Origin: Actinobacteria bacterium UBA4719
Lineage (GTDB): Bacteria; Actinomycetota; Actinomycetes; Actinomycetales; Dermatophilaceae
Direction: 5' to 3'
NCBI GenBank assembly: GCA_002404345.1
Contig: DHJN01000029.1
Coordinates: 1 to 14,742, forward strand
Length of the DNA: 14,742 nucleotides
Every line of letters begins with the position of its first letter. Within the stretch, counting starts at the first letter, position 1. This document shows positions 1 through 7,730 of this stretch, one piece after another. The notes below the pieces were generated by a model that was given only the letters and a program-made list of their open reading frames with translations, did no database searches and had not been told where the DNA came from. The position numbers and the translations under genes were made by a program.

Positions 1-28
1 TGACGCCTTCGGCTCGGACACCCTTCAA
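1..28 (-). CDS. possible 5' end of a leftward gene, cut by the window edge
   Basis: Downstream of a good minus-strand promoter (hexamers at 93-98 and 70-75), a reading frame can open at TTG (26-28), five bases after a GGAG Shine-Dalgarno. A second frame can open at GTG (19-21), reading V-S-E-P-K-A-S to the edge. Only 7 to 9 codons are visible, so no product can be named. The promoter and operator make a gene to the left likely, but which start is used cannot be decided here. A six-codon frame (ATG at 59-61, stop at 41-43, MYCVSA) lies between promoter and these starts and could be a leader peptide. Confidence 0.25.
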
Positions 29-62
29 GCCTACTCCACTCTAAGCAGATACGCAGTACATC

Positions 63-80
63 TGTTCTAATCGTAGAACA
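63..80. promoter_or_regulatory. perfect inverted repeat over the -10 box (candidate operator)
   Basis: The 18 bases form a perfect 7-bp inverted repeat with a 4-base centre: TGTTCTA-N4-TAGAACA. It covers the whole -10 hexamer and reaches the expected start of the leftward promoter, the usual place for a repressor site. The arms are AT-rich compared with the surrounding DNA. The regulator is not identifiable. The GTTC-N8-GAAC arm order differs from the LexA box (GAAC-N4-GTTC), although an overlapping GTAC-N4-GTTC (56-67) is one base from that core. Confidence 0.45.
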
Positions 81-98
81 TGCGACGACCAGCGTCAA
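70..98 (-). promoter_or_regulatory. leftward sigma-A-type promoter
   Basis: On the minus strand a -35 hexamer TTGACG (98-93) is followed after exactly 17 bases by a -10 hexamer TACGAT (75-70). Both are close to the housekeeping consensus. Transcription would start near 62-63 and run out of the left side of the window. It lies just past the stop of the Ada-AlkA gene (137), so it should serve a separate gene to the left. Confidence 0.55.
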
Positions 99-136
99 GA
101 GAATTGGACGTGCCGTGAGTCGTGAGTGTGCGCTCG

Positions 137-1660
137 TCAGGCTGCGTCCTCGGTGGGCATGCGGTTGATCGGGTGATCGCCAGCGGCCCAGAGATACTGC
201 ACGGCATACGAACGCCACGGGCGCCAGAGGCGTGCGTGTTCCTTGAGCCCCCTGGTGGTGGCCGGCATCCCGAGCTGTTCGGCGGCGAGCCTGATACCGA
301 GGTCGCCGGCGATGAAGGTGTCGGGATCACCGAGCGATCGCATGGCGATGCTCTCGACCGTCCAGGGTCCGAAGCCGTGCAGGGCATTCAGCGTGGCCCT
401 CGCCTCGCGCCAGTCAGCACCGAGATCGAGGTCGAGCCGCCCCTGTGCCAGGGCCTCAACCAGGCCCATCAGGGTGCGCCGCCGTGACTTCGGCATGGCG
501 AGATCGGACGGATCCATCCCTGCCAGGACTTGCGGGGTGGGGAACAGGTGGGTGAGTCCGCCGCGTTCGTCAGGAACCAGATCGCCGTAGGCGCGGACGA
601 GGCGCCCCGCATGGGTGCGAGCCGCGGCCGTCGAGACCTGTTGCCCCAGAACGGCTCTGACGGCGAACTCAGCTGGGTCCACCGTCCTCGGGACGCGCCG
701 ACCGGGGTTGCTCGCGACGAGTTCTGCCATGAGAGGGTCCTGGCACAGAACCGCGTCGACAGCTACAGGGTCGGCGTCGAGATCGAGCATCCACCTGCAC
801 CGGCTGATGGCGCTGGTCAGGTCACGCTGGTCGGTCACCGAGATCTGAGCGGCCACATGGTCGTCAGTTGGCCTGAGCGCGACGACGGCGTAACCATGCG
901 GAAGCCGGACCGTCCGTCGGTAGGCGCCCGCGCGCCACTCCTCCACTCCCGGAACGGCGGTCGCCGCCAGGTGACCGAACAGGTTGTCCGGGCAGAACGG
1001 GTTCCGGAAGGGCAGCCGGAGGGACAAGAGACCAGGGGTTGCTGAGCTGAGCTCCGGCATACCTCTTGCGGCCCGCTGACCTCCCCTGCGGGCGGCTTCG
1101 GCGCGCAGTTCCGTCGGCGACAGTGCGAAAACCTCGTGCACCGTGTCGTTGAACGCGCGAATGCTGGCGAACCCCGCAGCGAAGGCCACCCCACTCATCG
1201 TCAGACGGCTGGTTTCGATGAGAACCCTTGCGGTCTGGGCTCTTTGGGCTCGCGCGAGGGCCAGTGGACCGGCTCCGACCTCGGCGCTGAGCTCTCGCTG
1301 GATCTGGCGCACGCTGTAGCCGAGCCGGCTGGCCAACCCGGTCACGCCCTCACGATCAACCACACCGTCCGCGATCAGCCGCATGGCCCGCCCGATCAGG
1401 TCCGAGCGGATGTTCCAGTCCGGCGATCCAGGGCTGGCGTCGGGCCGGCAACGCTTGCAGGCCCGAAATCCCGCCCGCTGCGCCGCGGCCGCGGTGGGGT
1501 AGAAACGCAGGTTCTTGCGATGCGGCCGAGCCGGGCAGCTCGGGCGACAGTAGATACCGGTGGTCACCACGGCGCAGAAGAACCACCCGTCGAAACGTGC
1601 GTCCCTGGACCGTATGACGCGCTCGCAGGCCTCGGTGTCCTGATGCATGTCCTTCAGCAT
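137..1660 (-). CDS. alkA: Ada-AraC-AlkA fusion: alkylation-responsive regulator and 3-methyladenine DNA glycosylase
   Basis: This 507-residue protein joins three modules. Residues about 10-76 are an Ada zinc domain with the four expected cysteines (38, 42, 68, 71); in this family Cys38 accepts the methyl group from DNA methylphosphotriesters. Residues about 83-190 are an AraC-type double helix-turn-helix. Residues about 205-495 are an AlkA glycosylase with a helix-hairpin-helix (LHGFGPWT, 427-434) and the catalytic Asp453 in AGDLGIR, matching Asp238 of E. coli AlkA. It removes alkylated bases such as 3-methyladenine and probably activates its own expression. There is no C-terminal O6-methylguanine transferase domain, so that activity must be elsewhere. 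ATG at 1660 gives MLKDMHQ; the second ATG at 1648 (MHQDTE) resembles the usual family start. It is preceded by nadC on the same strand with a 51-base gap, in which I found no convincing promoter. Confidence 0.9.
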   Translation of the reverse strand: MLKDMHQDTEACERVIRSRDARFDGWFFCAVVTTGIYCRPSCPARPHRKNLRFYPTAAAAQRAGFRACKRCRPDASPGSPDWNIRSDLIGRAMRLIADGVVDREGVTGLASRLGYSVRQIQRELSAEVGAGPLALARAQRAQTARVLIETSRLTMSGVAFAAGFASIRAFNDTVHEVFALSPTELRAEAARRGGQRAARGMPELSSATPGLLSLRLPFRNPFCPDNLFGHLAATAVPGVEEWRAGAYRRTVRLPHGYAVVALRPTDDHVAAQISVTDQRDLTSAISRCRWMLDLDADPVAVDAVLCQDPLMAELVASNPGRRVPRTVDPAEFAVRAVLGQQVSTAAARTHAGRLVRAYGDLVPDERGGLTHLFPTPQVLAGMDPSDLAMPKSRRRTLMGLVEALAQGRLDLDLGADWREARATLNALHGFGPWTVESIAMRSLGDPDTFIAGDLGIRLAAEQLGMPATTRGLKEHARLWRPWRSYAVQYLWAAGDHPINRMPTEDAA

Positions 1661-1711
1661 GCCCCGCGACGACGTGCGGCACTAGCGAGAATGCGACATC
1701 AACACATGGGG

Positions 1712-2593
1712 TCAGCTCTTGTTGTCGACCAGATCCAGGGCCACGTCCAGGACGGGGGAAGAGTGGGTCAGCCCGCCAACGCTGAGGTAGTCGACACCGG
1801 TCTGCGCATAGGCTCGCGCAACGTCCAGGGTCAGACCCCCGGTGGCCTCGATGTCAACCTGCTCACCGGCAGCCCGAACGGCCTCGACAGTGGTCCGCAT
1901 CGTGGTGACGGACATGTTGTCGCACAACAGGAAGCGTGCCCCGGCGGCCACCGCCTCGAGCGCCTCAGCCGTGGTGGTGACCTCGACCTGGATGTCAACG
2001 GCCGGATAGGCCACGTGAACAGCCGCGAAGGCGGCTGACACCGAACCCGCCGCCAGCTTGTGGTTGTCCTTGATCATGGCCACGTCGTACAGGCCCATCC
2101 GCTTGTTGGTGCCGCCACCGCAGCGCACTGCGTACTTCTCCAGCGCGCGCAGTCCGGGGGTCGTCTTGCGGGTGTCCAGGACCATGGCGCCGGTGCCCTC
2201 GAGGGCATCGGCCCACCGCCGGGTGAGGGTCGCGATCCCCGAGAGCCGGCTGATCAGGTTGAGCATCGTGCGTTCCCCCACCAGGGTGGCCCGGGTCGAA
2301 CCGCGCAGTATGGCGATGACGTCGCCCTTGAGGACCGGGTCGCCGTCCTGGCAGAGCAGCTCCACGTCCACCTCGCTGGATCCGAGCCGCTCTGTCACCG
2401 CGCGAAACACCAACGAGATCAACGGGATCCCGGCGAGCACACCGTCAGCCCTGGCCACGATATGCGCGGTGCTGCGCTGGTTCGCCGGGATGGTGGCAGC
2501 GCTGGTGACATCGAGCCCGGGGAAGCCGCCGAGGTCCTCGTCGAGAGCCCCCTCAACGACGGATTGGGCGCGGGCCTCCGGGAAGGCGTTCAC
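1712..2593 (-). CDS. nadC: quinolinate phosphoribosyltransferase (decarboxylating)
   Basis: NadC converts quinolinate and PRPP to nicotinate mononucleotide, CO2 and pyrophosphate, the last step unique to de novo NAD synthesis (EC 2.4.2.19). The 293 residues cover the full family length. Family signatures include GERTMLNLISRLSG (106-119), DTRKTTPGLR (140-149), KRMG (164-167), the active-site IKDNH (174-178), EATGGL (249-254) and the C-terminal SVGGLTHS (271-278). Translation starts at GTG 2593, which overlaps the nadB TGA by four bases (GTGA), implying coupled translation. An AGGG lies six bases upstream. It is the last gene of the DUF2520-panC-panD-nadB-nadC cassette. No nadA is adjacent, so quinolinate synthase must lie elsewhere. 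Confidence 0.96.
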   Translation of the reverse strand: MNAFPEARAQSVVEGALDEDLGGFPGLDVTSAATIPANQRSTAHIVARADGVLAGIPLISLVFRAVTERLGSSEVDVELLCQDGDPVLKGDVIAILRGSTRATLVGERTMLNLISRLSGIATLTRRWADALEGTGAMVLDTRKTTPGLRALEKYAVRCGGGTNKRMGLYDVAMIKDNHKLAAGSVSAAFAAVHVAYPAVDIQVEVTTTAEALEAVAAGARFLLCDNMSVTTMRTTVEAVRAAGEQVDIEATGGLTLDVARAYAQTGVDYLSVGGLTHSSPVLDVALDLVDNKS

Positions 2594-4329
2594 GCCGGGC
2601 CCTGGGGTGTGGTCGGGTGGAATGACGTCGTGATGAACCCGTCCGCCTCGCGGACGGCATACGTGTGGCCCAGCCAGTGGGCATCGTCGCGGTCAACGAA
2701 GTCCGAGCGGACATGGCCACCCCGGGTCTCCGCGCGCAGGGTGGCTACGGCGGTCAGGAGCTGACCCACGTGCAGCAGGTTCGAGGTCTCCCACGAGTCA
2801 GGATCGGCCGTCGATCCGCGTGCCGAGTCGGCGATGGCCTCGAGGTTCTTGGCCGCCTGGGCCAGCGAGTAGGCAGAGCGCACGGCGCCGACACCGAGGG
2901 TCATCGCCCGCTGGATCCCGGTGCGTTCCCCGCCGTCGACCAGGGTGGTGTCCTCCACTCGCACAAGAGGGTCGGCCGGGATCAGCTCGCCCGCGGACAG
3001 GCGGGCGGCGATGTCATCGGCGATGCGATCGGCGAAGACCAGACCCTCGAGCAGGGAGTTGGAGGCGAGCCGGTTGGCGCCATGGACTCCCGTACACGAG
3101 ACCTCACCGCAGGCATACAACCCAGCCAGGTTGGACCGGCCGACCAGGTCTGTGCGCACTCCCCCACTGGCGTAGTGCTGGGCCGGAGCCACGGGCAACA
3201 ACTCACTGACCGGGTCGAAGCCGAGCTCGCGACAGCGCGCCACGATGGACGGAAACCGCTTCTCGAGGAAGTCCTTGCCGAGATGGCGGGCGTCAAGGTA
3301 GACGTGGTCAGCATCGGTCTTGGCCATGCGGGCGACTATGGCCCTGGCCACGACGTCACGCGGCGCGAGGTCCGCGAGATCATGGACACCCTGCATGAAC
3401 CGCACCCCGTTGCAGTCCACCAGGAAGGCGCCTTCGCCGCGCATCGCCTCGGAGATCAGCGGCTGCTGGCCGCTCGCGCCCTCACCCAGCCAGAGCACGG
3501 TGGGGTGGAACTGGATGAACTCGAGATCGGCGATCACGGCACCCGCCCGCAACGCCGCCGCAACACCGTCACCCGTGGCCACGGACGGGTTCGTGGTGGC
3601 CGAATAGACCTGCCCGATCCCACCGGTGGCCAGGACGACGGCGCGGGCCTGGGCTGCGCCAACGCCATCGATCTGACCCTCGCCGATGACGTGCAGCGTG
3701 ACACCGCAGACGCGAGCATCCTTGTCCTGCAACAGATCCACGACAAGCGCGTGCTCGAGCACCTCGATGCCCGGATCGTCCTTGACGGCGTTCAGCTCCG
3801 CGTTCAGCGCCGCGATCAGCGCCCGGGAGATCTCCTTGCCGGTCGCGTCTCCGCCGGCGTGGGCGATGCGGTCCCGGTGGTGACCGCCCTCTCGGGTCAG
3901 CGAGATCTCGCCGTCGGGCCCACGGTCGAAGTCTGTCCCCAGGGTCACGAGCTCACGAACACGGGCCGGACCCTCGGAGACCAGGATGCGCACGGCCTCT
4001 TGGTCGCAGACACCGGCGCCAGCCACCAGGGTGTCATGCAGATGCTCGTCCACCGAGTCCGCCGGATCCAGAGCGGCGGCGATTCCACCCTGGGCCCACT
4101 GCGTCGACCCCTCGGAAAGCACGGTCTTGGTAACTAGCAGCACGCGGTCGACGCGTTGGCGCAGACGCAGCGCGGCAGTGAGACCCGCAATCCCGGAGCC
4201 GACGACGATCACGTCGGCCGAAGCGACCCACCCTGGCTCCGGCGCCGCCAGCCGGGCCGGGATGCGCAGTGACGCCGGGGTGCGCGTTGTCGCCGCGATG
4301 AGCTGTGTCGCCGGGCTACCCAGTGTCAC
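2590..4329 (-). CDS. nadB: L-aspartate oxidase
   Basis: NadB is a flavoprotein that oxidises L-aspartate to iminoaspartate, the substrate of quinolinate synthase (EC 1.4.3.16). The 579-residue protein has the FAD dinucleotide fold VVGSGIAGL (42-50), [11 protein letters not shown] (75-85) and, by spacing to E. coli NadB, active-site Glu147, His275 (FHPT), Arg324 (PRDVV), His385 (QHYASGG) and Arg420 ([11 protein letters not shown]). The C-terminal helical domain runs from about 465. About 38 residues precede the FAD motif, longer than most; GTG 4329 is supported by GAGG six bases upstream and by a four-base GTGA overlap with panD. PanD and NadB draw on the same substrate, aspartate, and are coupled here. 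The partner nadA is absent from the window. Confidence 0.96.
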   Translation of the reverse strand: MTLGSPATQLIAATTRTPASLRIPARLAAPEPGWVASADVIVVGSGIAGLTAALRLRQRVDRVLLVTKTVLSEGSTQWAQGGIAAALDPADSVDEHLHDTLVAGAGVCDQEAVRILVSEGPARVRELVTLGTDFDRGPDGEISLTREGGHHRDRIAHAGGDATGKEISRALIAALNAELNAVKDDPGIEVLEHALVVDLLQDKDARVCGVTLHVIGEGQIDGVGAAQARAVVLATGGIGQVYSATTNPSVATGDGVAAALRAGAVIADLEFIQFHPTVLWLGEGASGQQPLISEAMRGEGAFLVDCNGVRFMQGVHDLADLAPRDVVARAIVARMAKTDADHVYLDARHLGKDFLEKRFPSIVARCRELGFDPVSELLPVAPAQHYASGGVRTDLVGRSNLAGLYACGEVSCTGVHGANRLASNSLLEGLVFADRIADDIAARLSAGELIPADPLVRVEDTTLVDGGERTGIQRAMTLGVGAVRSAYSLAQAAKNLEAIADSARGSTADPDSWETSNLLHVGQLLTAVATLRAETRGGHVRSDFVDRDDAHWLGHTYAVREADGFITTSFHPTTPQGPA

Positions 4330-4748
4330 TGCTGACCTCGAGGTATCCCGGAGGCCTTGAGCCCGAACCCGTCGGGAACGACCGCCGGATCACCGCCGAT
4401 GTCGACGATGCGGTTGTCGTGGTCGACGAAGACCACGCGGGGGACGAATGTCCGCGCCTCGGCCTCGTCCATCTGGGCGTACGCGATGATGATCACGATG
4501 TCGCCGGGCTGGATCAGGTGGGCGGCCGCGCCGTTGATGCAGATCTGCCCGGACCCGACCTCGCCCTCGATCACATAGGTCGTCAGCCGGTTGCCGTTGG
4601 TGACGTCGACGATGTCCACCTTCTCACCCGGCAGCATCCGGGAGGCCTCGAGCAGGGTCCGGTCGATCGTCACCGAGCCGACGTAGTTCATTTCAGCCTG
4701 GGTGACCGTCACCCGGTGAAGCTTGGCGAAGAGCATGTTGCGCTGCAC
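4326..4748 (-). CDS. panD: aspartate 1-decarboxylase, pyruvoyl-type
   Basis: PanD decarboxylates L-aspartate to beta-alanine for pantothenate synthesis (EC 4.1.1.11). It is made as a proenzyme that self-cleaves between Gly24 and Ser25 to create the pyruvoyl cofactor; the Y-V-G-S site is present at 22-25, with Lys9 and Tyr58 at their usual positions. GTG 4748 is chosen because AAGGAA (4755-4760) lies six bases upstream and because this start reproduces the E. coli numbering exactly. An internal ATG at 4736 would give 136 residues but lacks a well-placed ribosome site. Length is 140 residues, close to the M. tuberculosis enzyme (about 139). It follows panC after 11 bases and overlaps nadB by four. 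The open frame continues far upstream inside panC, but that part is a shadow. Confidence 0.95.
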   Translation of the reverse strand: MQRNMLFAKLHRVTVTQAEMNYVGSVTIDRTLLEASRMLPGEKVDIVDVTNGNRLTTYVIEGEVGSGQICINGAAAHLIQPGDIVIIIAYAQMDEAEARTFVPRVVFVDHDNRIVDIGGDPAVVPDGFGLKASGIPRGQQ

Positions 4749-4754
4749 GGCGAT

Positions 4755-4760
4755 TTCCTT
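4755..4760 (-). promoter_or_regulatory. ribosome binding site deciding the panD start
   Basis: AAGGAA on the minus strand ends six bases before GTG 4748, and its first base is the last base of the panC stop codon. This spacing favours GTG 4748 over ATG 4736, which would be 18 bases away. Confidence 0.6.
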
Positions 4761-5779
4761 CAACTCGTAGGGCTCGTGAGGTCGTGGTGACGCCCGGCAT
4801 CCTCGGAGAAGACCTCGAGCGCTCCGCCGCCTGGCCCCACATCGACAGGGATGTTGTCGATGAGTCGGGTGGTCCCCACCCGCCCGGCTACGGCGAGCAA
4901 GGCCTCGCCGCGGTACCACTCGGGCACGTCCTCCAATGTCGAAGGATGAACGAGCACGAGGTAGTCGATGAGGGCCAGTGGTTCCTTGACCAGCACCGCC
5001 CGCGCAGCCCGGCGTACCGCTGAGGGTCCTTCCACGGCGGCAGCGGCGCCGGCGCTCAGGGCCCGGGACAGGCACAGTGCCGTCTCCCGGTCCGACTCGG
5101 TGAGGTACGTGTTGCGGCTGCTCATCGCCAGGCCGTCGGCCTCCCGGAACGTCGGCACCGCGACCACCTCGACGGGAAAGTCCAGGTCGCGCGCCATCCG
5201 GCGGATGAGCAGCAGCTGCTGAGCGTCCTTCTGACCGTAGTACGCACGGTCGGCTCCGGTCAGGTGGAGCAGCTTGCCGACCACGGTCAGCACGCCGTCG
5301 AAGTGACCCGGACGGGCCTGACCCTCGAGCACGTTCCCAAGCGGCCCCGCAGAGACCCGCACCCCCGGATCGCCATCGGGATAGACGACATCCGGCGTCG
5401 GCAGGAAGACCATGTCGGCGCCCTCGCGCGTGCATATCTCCATATCGGCGTCGACCGTGCGGGGGTAACGTGCGAGGTCCTCACGAGGACCGAACTGCAA
5501 CGGGTTGAGAAAGATCGTCACGATGACGTGCCGCGCGTCGGCCCTCGCCTCACGGATCAGCGTCGCGTGCCCCTCATGAAGCGCGCCCATCGTCATCACC
5601 ACACCGACGTCGCCCTCAGCCAGCTGCGCGCGAGCAGCCATCAGCTCCGCACGGGTCCGCGCGACCACCGGGCGCTGTGCGACAACCGGGGGCGGGCTGT
5701 CGGCATCGGTCGCACTGGTCGTACGGACGGTGGTGTCAGTGCTTTCAGTGCCTTCAGTGCTGTAAAGGGCGTCGGTCAC
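4760..5779 (-). CDS. panC: pantothenate synthetase (pantoate--beta-alanine ligase)
   Basis: PanC joins pantoate and beta-alanine with ATP to make pantothenate (EC 6.3.2.1). The 339-residue protein carries the nucleotidyl-transferase HxGH site in [10 protein letters not shown] (62-71, His68 and His71), NPLQFG (92-97), YGQKDAQQ (181-188) and the KMSKS-like AMSSRN (218-223). The N-terminus is about 24 residues longer than the M. tuberculosis enzyme. Residues 5-34 are Ser/Thr/Asp-rich, partly from a 9-bp tandem repeat, and probably disordered. GTG 5779 is nevertheless well supported: CGGAGGA stands six bases upstream, and the codon overlaps the DUF2520 stop as GTGA. Beta-alanine comes from PanD, encoded immediately downstream. 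No panB is present. Confidence 0.96.
   Translation of the reverse strand: MTDALYSTEGTESTDTTVRTTSATDADSPPPVVAQRPVVARTRAELMAARAQLAEGDVGVVMTMGALHEGHATLIREARADARHVIVTIFLNPLQFGPREDLARYPRTVDADMEICTREGADMVFLPTPDVVYPDGDPGVRVSAGPLGNVLEGQARPGHFDGVLTVVGKLLHLTGADRAYYGQKDAQQLLLIRRMARDLDFPVEVVAVPTFREADGLAMSSRNTYLTESDRETALCLSRALSAGAAAAVEGPSAVRRAARAVLVKEPLALIDYLVLVHPSTLEDVPEWYRGEALLAVAGRVGTTRLIDNIPVDVGPGGGALEVFSEDAGRHHDLTSPTS
5735..5761. repeat. three 9-bp tandem repeats inside the panC 5' end
   Basis: Three adjacent units (gtcagtgct, ttcagtgcc, ttcagtgct) encode, on the minus strand, the STE-GTE-STD part of PanC's extra N-terminal segment. Unit length is a multiple of three, so copy changes would keep the frame. 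Confidence 0.6.
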
Positions 5780-6684
5780 GGTCGTTCCTCCGGGGCGGCA
5801 AGGATGTCGAGCAGGGGCTCGGCGTCGGCCGCCGTGAGTCGTCCACTCGCGAGCGCCCGTTCTGCGGTCGCCCGCGCCAGTGCGACATAGGTCGGCCGGA
5901 TGTCTGGGGTCTGCTCGTTAAGTTGTGCAAGGTGCGCAGCAACCGTACCTGCATCACCGCGGGCCACCGGCCCGGTGAGAGCACCGTCACCGAGCCGCAG
6001 CGCATTGTCGAGCGCAGCATGCAGGAGGGGTGCGATGAGCCGCTGCGGGTCCTGCACCCCAGCCGAGCCCACGACCTGCATGGCCTGAGCCACCAGAGTC
6101 ACCAGGTGGTTGGCGCCGTGGGCAAGCCCCGCGTGGTACATCGGCCGGTCCCGGTCCTCGATCCACACCGGCTCCGCACCCATCTCCAGCACGAGCGCCT
6201 CAGCCACGGCCCGCAGTGCTTCTGGTGCAGTGATACCAAAAGAGCAGTCGGCCAGCCGCACCAGATCCATCGACGTGCCCGTGAAGGTCATCGCCGGATG
6301 CAGCGCCAGCCCGAGGATGTGGTGACCGGACGCGGCCTCGAATATCGCCGTGCCATAGCGCCCCGAGGTGTGCACCACGAGCTGCCCGGCCTGCCAGGAG
6401 CTCGTGGCACTCAACCCGGCGATCAGAAGGGGCAGGACATCGTCAGGGACCGTGAGCAGGACCAGCTCGGCCCGCCCGACAACCTCCTCAACTGAGGTGA
6501 CGGGTATGCCGGGCAGCAGCGCCGCGGCCCGCGCGCGTGACTGCTCGCTCACGCCCGAGACGGCCACCAGACGATGGCCTGCGTGGCGGAGGGCGGCGCC
6601 GAGCACGGCACCGACTCTGCCGGTGCCGACGATGCCGACGTCGAGCCGGGCGGGTCGCTGCGTTGCCGCAGGCACTTCACTCAC
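5776..6684 (-). CDS. Rossmann-like, DUF2520 domain oxidoreductase; possible PanG-type ketopantoate reductase
   Basis: The 302-residue protein has an N-terminal NAD(P)-binding fold with GIVGTGRVG (17-25), then HTSGRYG (105-111) and LHPAMTFTG (128-136). A helical DUF2520 domain follows from about 145, including [13 protein letters not shown] (183-195). The architecture is that of 6-phosphogluconate dehydrogenase-like reductases. To my recollection the PanG ketopantoate reductases of Francisella and some Firmicutes have this layout, and the equivalent gene precedes panC in M. tuberculosis (Rv3603c). Placement directly before panC, with a GTGA overlap, makes reduction of ketopantoate to pantoate a reasonable inference, not a demonstrated role. 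The frame is open upstream to 6978, but that overlaps the divergent methyltransferase. GTG 6684 fits a leaderless start, with TAGCGT seven bases upstream. Confidence 0.85.
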   Translation of the reverse strand: MSEVPAATQRPARLDVGIVGTGRVGAVLGAALRHAGHRLVAVSGVSEQSRARAAALLPGIPVTSVEEVVGRAELVLLTVPDDVLPLLIAGLSATSSWQAGQLVVHTSGRYGTAIFEAASGHHILGLALHPAMTFTGTSMDLVRLADCSFGITAPEALRAVAEALVLEMGAEPVWIEDRDRPMYHAGLAHGANHLVTLVAQAMQVVGSAGVQDPQRLIAPLLHAALDNALRLGDGALTGPVARGDAGTVAAHLAQLNEQTPDIRPTYVALARATAERALASGRLTAADAEPLLDILAAPEERP

Positions 6685-6691
6685 GCCTGAA

Positions 6692-6697
6692 ACGCTA
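6692..6697 (-). promoter_or_regulatory. candidate -10 box for the DUF2520-panC-panD-nadB-nadC operon
   Basis: TAGCGT on the minus strand is followed by seven bases and then GTG 6684, the geometry of an actinobacterial leaderless transcript. No Shine-Dalgarno is seen in that gap and no clear -35 box is found 16-18 bases upstream. Confidence 0.45.
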
Positions 6698-6711
6698 GCG
6701 CGTCCCCTGAA

Positions 6712-6755
6712 CACGCGGCGTTCAGCCCATGGACACGTAACGTTCGGCCCGTGAC
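6712..6755. repeat. imperfect 22-bp direct repeat in the divergent control region
   Basis: Two adjacent 22-base units (6712-6733 and 6734-6755) agree at about 15 positions, sharing CACG-N3-CGTTC-R-GCCC-R-TG. The second unit contains the rightward -10 box and runs into the start codon at 6751; the first lies where -35 contacts would be for both directions. Confidence 0.4.
6738..6743 (+). promoter_or_regulatory. candidate -10 box for the methyltransferase-nuoD pair
   Basis: TAACGT is followed by exactly seven bases and the GTG start at 6751, again a leaderless layout. It mirrors the leftward signal at 6692-6697. No recognisable -35 box stands at 16-18 bases. Confidence 0.45.
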
Positions 6756-7704
6756 GTGGACTCCGTGGATGCAGGCGTGGGATCAGTCTCTCTATGGCGA
6801 GAGAGGCTTCTATCGTCAGGTGGCCGGGCCCGCAGGCCACTTCTCGACCGCGACTCAAGGGATGCCACAGATCGGTGAGCTGCTGGCCCGGGCCCTGCTG
6901 GAGCTGATGAACCGGGAGGGTCTCGACACGTTCGTGGACATGGGCTGCGGCCGGGGCGAGCTGCTCGAGCAGGTCCACCGGCTGGCCCCGAAGGTACGGT
7001 GCATCGGCGTCGAGATCGTTGCCCGGCCCCCGCTCAGCAGCGCCATCGGCTGGCTTCAGTCCCCCGGCGGCGAGCGGCTGCCCGACGAGCTCGACGGCCT
7101 GACGGACACCCTGGTCTTCGCCAACGAATGGCTCGATGTGGTGCCATGCCCGATCGCCGAGCTGGACGAGGACGGCGAGCTCCGCGAGGTCATCGTCAAC
7201 GCCTCGACCGGAGACGAACGACTCGGCGATCCCGTGTCAGGCACCGATCGCCAGTGGTGCCAGTGGTTCTGGCCAGCTGATCACCTCGAGCCGGGGGACC
7301 GCGTCGAGATCGGGGAGACCCGGGACACGGCATGGGACGACCTGGTGTCCCGAGTCGGATCCGGTCTCGCGGTCGCGGTCGACTACGGCCACACCATCGA
7401 CTCCCGTCCTGCACCGGGCACCCTGACCGGCTTCAGGCAGGGGCGCCAGGTGCTGCCCGTTCCCGACGGGTCATGTGACCTGACCGCGCATGTCGCCATG
7501 GACTCCCTGACCCACGACGAGCTGCTGGATCAGCGAACGGCGTTGCGACAGCTGGGAGTCAACGGCCAGACCCCCCCGCATGATCTGGCCCGAAGCCACC
7601 CCGCGGCATACCTGCAGCGCTTGAGCACGGCCTCCGCCGCCACCGCGCTGACGGCCCGCGGCGGACTCGGCGACTTCCTGTGGGCCTTCACCCATTCGCG
7701 CTGA
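6751..7704 (+). CDS. COG1565 / MidA-NDUFAF7-type SAM-dependent methyltransferase
   Basis: The 317-residue protein has the class I SAM motif [12 protein letters not shown] (61-72), [10 protein letters not shown] (123-132), VDYGH (210-214) and CDLTAHV (242-248). These align in order and spacing with human NDUFAF7 (ELGPGRG, AHEFFDVLP, ADYGH, TADLTADV), as does the N-terminal GHFSTATQ...IGELLAR stretch (29-47). NDUFAF7 symmetrically dimethylates Arg85 of mitochondrial NDUFS2. The next gene here encodes the bacterial homologue of NDUFS2, with that arginine kept. Protein arginine methylation of this partner is therefore the leading inference; the bacterial substrate is not proven. GTG 6751 sits seven bases after a TAACGT -10 box with no Shine-Dalgarno, so the mRNA is probably leaderless. 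The gene is divergent from DUF2520 and ends 26 bases before nuoD. Confidence 0.88.
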   Translation: MTWTPWMQAWDQSLYGERGFYRQVAGPAGHFSTATQGMPQIGELLARALLELMNREGLDTFVDMGCGRGELLEQVHRLAPKVRCIGVEIVARPPLSSAIGWLQSPGGERLPDELDGLTDTLVFANEWLDVVPCPIAELDEDGELREVIVNASTGDERLGDPVSGTDRQWCQWFWPADHLEPGDRVEIGETRDTAWDDLVSRVGSGLAVAVDYGHTIDSRPAPGTLTGFRQGRQVLPVPDGSCDLTAHVAMDSLTHDELLDQRTALRQLGVNGQTPPHDLARSHPAAYLQRLSTASAATALTARGGLGDFLWAFTHSR

Positions 7705-7706
7705 CA

Positions 7707-7728
7707 GCGGCGCATGACAGACTGCCGC
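7707..7728 (+). promoter_or_regulatory. small hairpin between the methyltransferase and nuoD
   Basis: GCGGC (7707-7711) can pair with GCCGC (7724-7728), plus a G-U pair, around a loop of about 11 bases, just before ATG 7731. No Shine-Dalgarno is visible there, so the hairpin and the closeness to the upstream stop may matter for coupled initiation. It is short and may be chance. Confidence 0.25.
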
Positions 7729-7730
7729 AC

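Noticed and set aside
56..67. LexA/SOS box at the left-edge promoter
   Set aside because: GTAC-N4-GTTC has one mismatch in the eight-base core and poor flanks. The perfect palindrome beside it is the stronger candidate, so a LexA site is noted but not called.
1661..1711. Promoter for the Ada-AlkA gene
   Set aside because: TAGTGC and CATTCT were considered as -10 boxes, but neither has a fitting -35 box at 16-18 bases, so none is called.
1136..2038. A 300-codon plus-strand open frame spanning the alkA-nadC junction
   Set aside because: It crosses two genes on the other strand, shows no family signature and has shadow-like composition.
2665..4137. A 490-codon plus-strand open frame opposite nadB
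   Set aside because: It is a codon-bias shadow of nadB: no recognisable domain, composition rich in Gly, Arg, Asp, His and Val, and the minus strand carries clear catalytic motifs.
4326..5435. A 369-codon minus-strand open frame that would make a much longer PanD
   Set aside because: Its upstream part runs through panC in another frame with Arg/Gly/Ser-rich nonsense sequence. Real PanD homology begins at the GTG/ATG near 4748-4736, with a ribosome site there.
6685..6978. N-terminal extension of the DUF2520 gene by 98 codons
   Set aside because: It overlaps the start of the well-supported divergent methyltransferase and has no family similarity; the Rossmann motif begins properly after GTG 6684.
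7571..7577. Run of seven C bases in the methyltransferase, with similar runs near 9087-9093 and 12367-12373
   Set aside because: Seven-base C runs are expected in DNA this GC-rich, and the reading frames pass through intact, so there is no evidence of phase variation or frameshift.
7680..7730. Earlier GTG start for the nuoD paralogue
   Set aside because: It would overlap the methyltransferase by 25 bases and add 17 residues with no NuoD similarity. ATG 7731 is preferred, although its ribosome site is weak.
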